Position numbers and translations under genes: made by a program. Shown here piece after piece: positions 14,257 through 14,877 of a DNA stretch of 14,877 nucleotides. Location of the stretch: assembly GCA_044355655.1 (NCBI GenBank), contig JBIKXS010000054.1, positions 1 to 14,877 on the forward strand, written 5' to 3'. Below the pieces are notes generated by a model. That model was not told the DNA's origin and ran no database searches. It saw only the letters and a program-made list of their open reading frames with translations. Origin of the DNA: UBA3064 sp023258775. GTDB taxonomy: Bacteria; Pseudomonadota; Gammaproteobacteria; Burkholderiales; Burkholderiaceae_E. Each line of letters opens with the position of its first letter. The first letter of the stretch is position 1.

Positions 14257-14469
14257 ATGACCCAGCCCACCGATCTTTTTAAACAATCAGCCTCCGTCGA
14301 GAAACGTGTCGATGCGATTCAGTCGCTTATGCAAGAGCGTGGGATGGAACCAGCTGCATTTATTGACAGTTCAGGCAAACTGTCGAAGAGCGTTGGGTAG
14401 CTGAAAATGGTGCTCGGGTTGTAGCCAAAGCCTGGACCGACCCGGCAACTGTTGGCTCCAAATGCATAA
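14257..14469 (+). pseudogene. Nitrile hydratase alpha-subunit-like N-terminal remnant, two frame changes
   Basis: From ATG 14257 the frame reads a 47-residue piece including SVEKRVDAIQSLMQERGMEP, then hits TAG at 14398. In another frame, from about 14370, comes FRQTVEERWVAENG followed by ARVVAKAWTDPA. This closely resembles the conserved NGARVVAKAWTDP segment just before the middle of nitrile hydratase alpha subunits. Around 14445 the original frame resumes with RQLLAPNA before TAA at 14467, fitting the next helix of that family. The metal-binding CxLCSC motif, expected about 50 residues further on, is absent, so the gene is truncated as well as frameshifted. Intact enzymes hydrate nitriles to amides. 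No beta subunit is seen. Thiocyanate hydrolase gamma, a relative, is the alternative source. Confidence 0.5.
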
Positions 14470-14551
14470 GTCCGCTGCATGGTCAACAAAAGCGGAAATT
14501 GCCTTTTGCAAGGTAACCAAGCGCGCGCCGTTGGCTCAAGAGCTTGACTGG

Positions 14552-14566
14552 TGTCAAGACTTGACA
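14552..14566. repeat. Perfect inverted repeat TGTCAA-GAC-TTGACA
   Basis: Six-base arms around a 3-base centre, lying between the nitrile hydratase remnant and the minus-strand small ORF. A further CTTGAC just upstream (14543-14548) makes a direct repeat. It may mark an old mobile-element end or a regulator site; no partner repeat is visible in the window. Bases 14470-14551 hold nothing else that I can support. Confidence 0.4.
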
Positions 14567-14575
14567 TTTGGCACA

Positions 14576-14764
14576 TTACTTTGCTGTTAAGGATCGAAGC
14601 CGATTGCTTTTGCGTGTGCGCTCGAAAAAGTCTTGGGGTTTTCGTCTTAGCCACCTGATGAACGAAGCAAGCTCCGGGTGTTCTCGCAGCAGGCTTACCT
14701 GATGGTAATGACGAGCGAGCTCGTTCTCGGTCAATAAAGCATGGATCTGACGTATGCGATCCAT
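14576..14764 (-). CDS. Unrecognised small basic protein next to a transposase tail
   Basis: From ATG 14764 the frame codes for 62 residues beginning MDRIRQIHALLTENELARHY and ending in a basic stretch (RKPQDFFERTRKSNRLRSL). TTG starts at 14782 and 14770 would lengthen it slightly, and the first would overlap the upstream transposase stop. It looks helical and charged, without membrane segments. No family is recognised and no ribosome site is clear. It could be an accessory ORF of a mobile element, the C-terminal end of a decayed gene, or not translated. Confidence 0.3.
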   Translation of the reverse strand: MDRIRQIHALLTENELARHYHQVSLLREHPELASFIRWLRRKPQDFFERTRKSNRLRSLTAK

Positions 14765-14778
14765 AAACAAGGGTCTTG

Positions 14779-14877
14779 TCAACGGCCGATATTAGTGATG
14801 AGGTCTTCGGGTTTGATGTTCCAGGGCATCAGCTGGTCGTAGGCATCGGCGGTTTCTGCAAGCGGCAGTCGCTTGAG
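14779..14877 (-). mobile_element. C-terminal tail of a probable IS66-type transposase
   Basis: The minus-strand frame runs in from the window edge and stops at 14779, giving 32 residues: LKRLPLAETADAYDQLMPWN, then IKPEDLITNIGR. The D-x-L-M-PWN ending is like the C-terminal domain of IS66-family transposases (commonly DELLPWN). Only the tail is visible, so the family call is tentative. No terminal inverted repeat could be paired within the window. Confidence 0.4.

Noticed and set aside
14319..14654. 111-codon minus-strand frame across the nitrile hydratase remnant
   Set aside because: It overlaps the better supported remnant and the small ORF, and has no recognisable domain.

Overview
The window reads as chromosomal DNA of a betaproteobacterium, probably Burkholderiales. 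This is inferred from gene content: split IorA/IorB with a long IorB tail, a DctPQM TRAP system, a NitT/TauT-type ABC operon, and the flavour of the HAD, peroxiredoxin-like and DUF3237 proteins. GC looks moderate, near 50% by eye. No rRNA, tRNA or CRISPR array was seen. Many genes appear to start at TTG or GTG.

Left part (1-2569, all minus strand): a SRAP/YedK-type abasic-site protein cut by the window edge, a HAD hydrolase of the haloacid-dehalogenase type II group, a peroxiredoxin-like CxxC protein, and a DUF3237 (UPF0311) protein. The last of these is divergent from the next block across about 210 bp that holds candidate promoters and a short inverted repeat.

Centre (2783-9349, plus strand): one tight block, iorA-iorB-dctP-dctQ-dctM. 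IorA and IorB form a thiamine-diphosphate, ferredoxin-linked 2-oxoacid (arylpyruvate-type) oxidoreductase. DctPQM form a TRAP carboxylate importer. Translational overlaps (iorA/iorB, dctP/dctQ, dctQ/dctM) argue for one transcript, so the simplest reading is import of an organic acid followed by oxidative decarboxylation to an acyl-CoA.

Right-centre (9484-13026, minus strand): substrate-binding protein, ATPase, permease and a TauD/TfdA-family dioxygenase, in the same order as the tauABCD taurine operon. A Crp/Fnr-type regulator (13172-13879, plus strand) is divergent from it and is the obvious candidate regulator. The dioxygenase keeps the iron and 2-oxoglutarate ligands and the anion-binding residues of TauD but differs at the positions near the taurine amine, so the substrate is probably an anionic compound that need not be taurine.

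Right end (13880-14877): a decayed stretch. It has a likely terminator, an AT-rich segment followed by a perfect DnaA-box sequence, a nitrile hydratase alpha-like N-terminal remnant broken by two frame changes, an unrecognised small minus-strand ORF, and the C-terminal tail of what looks like an IS66-type transposase. This looks like an old insertion or deletion boundary.
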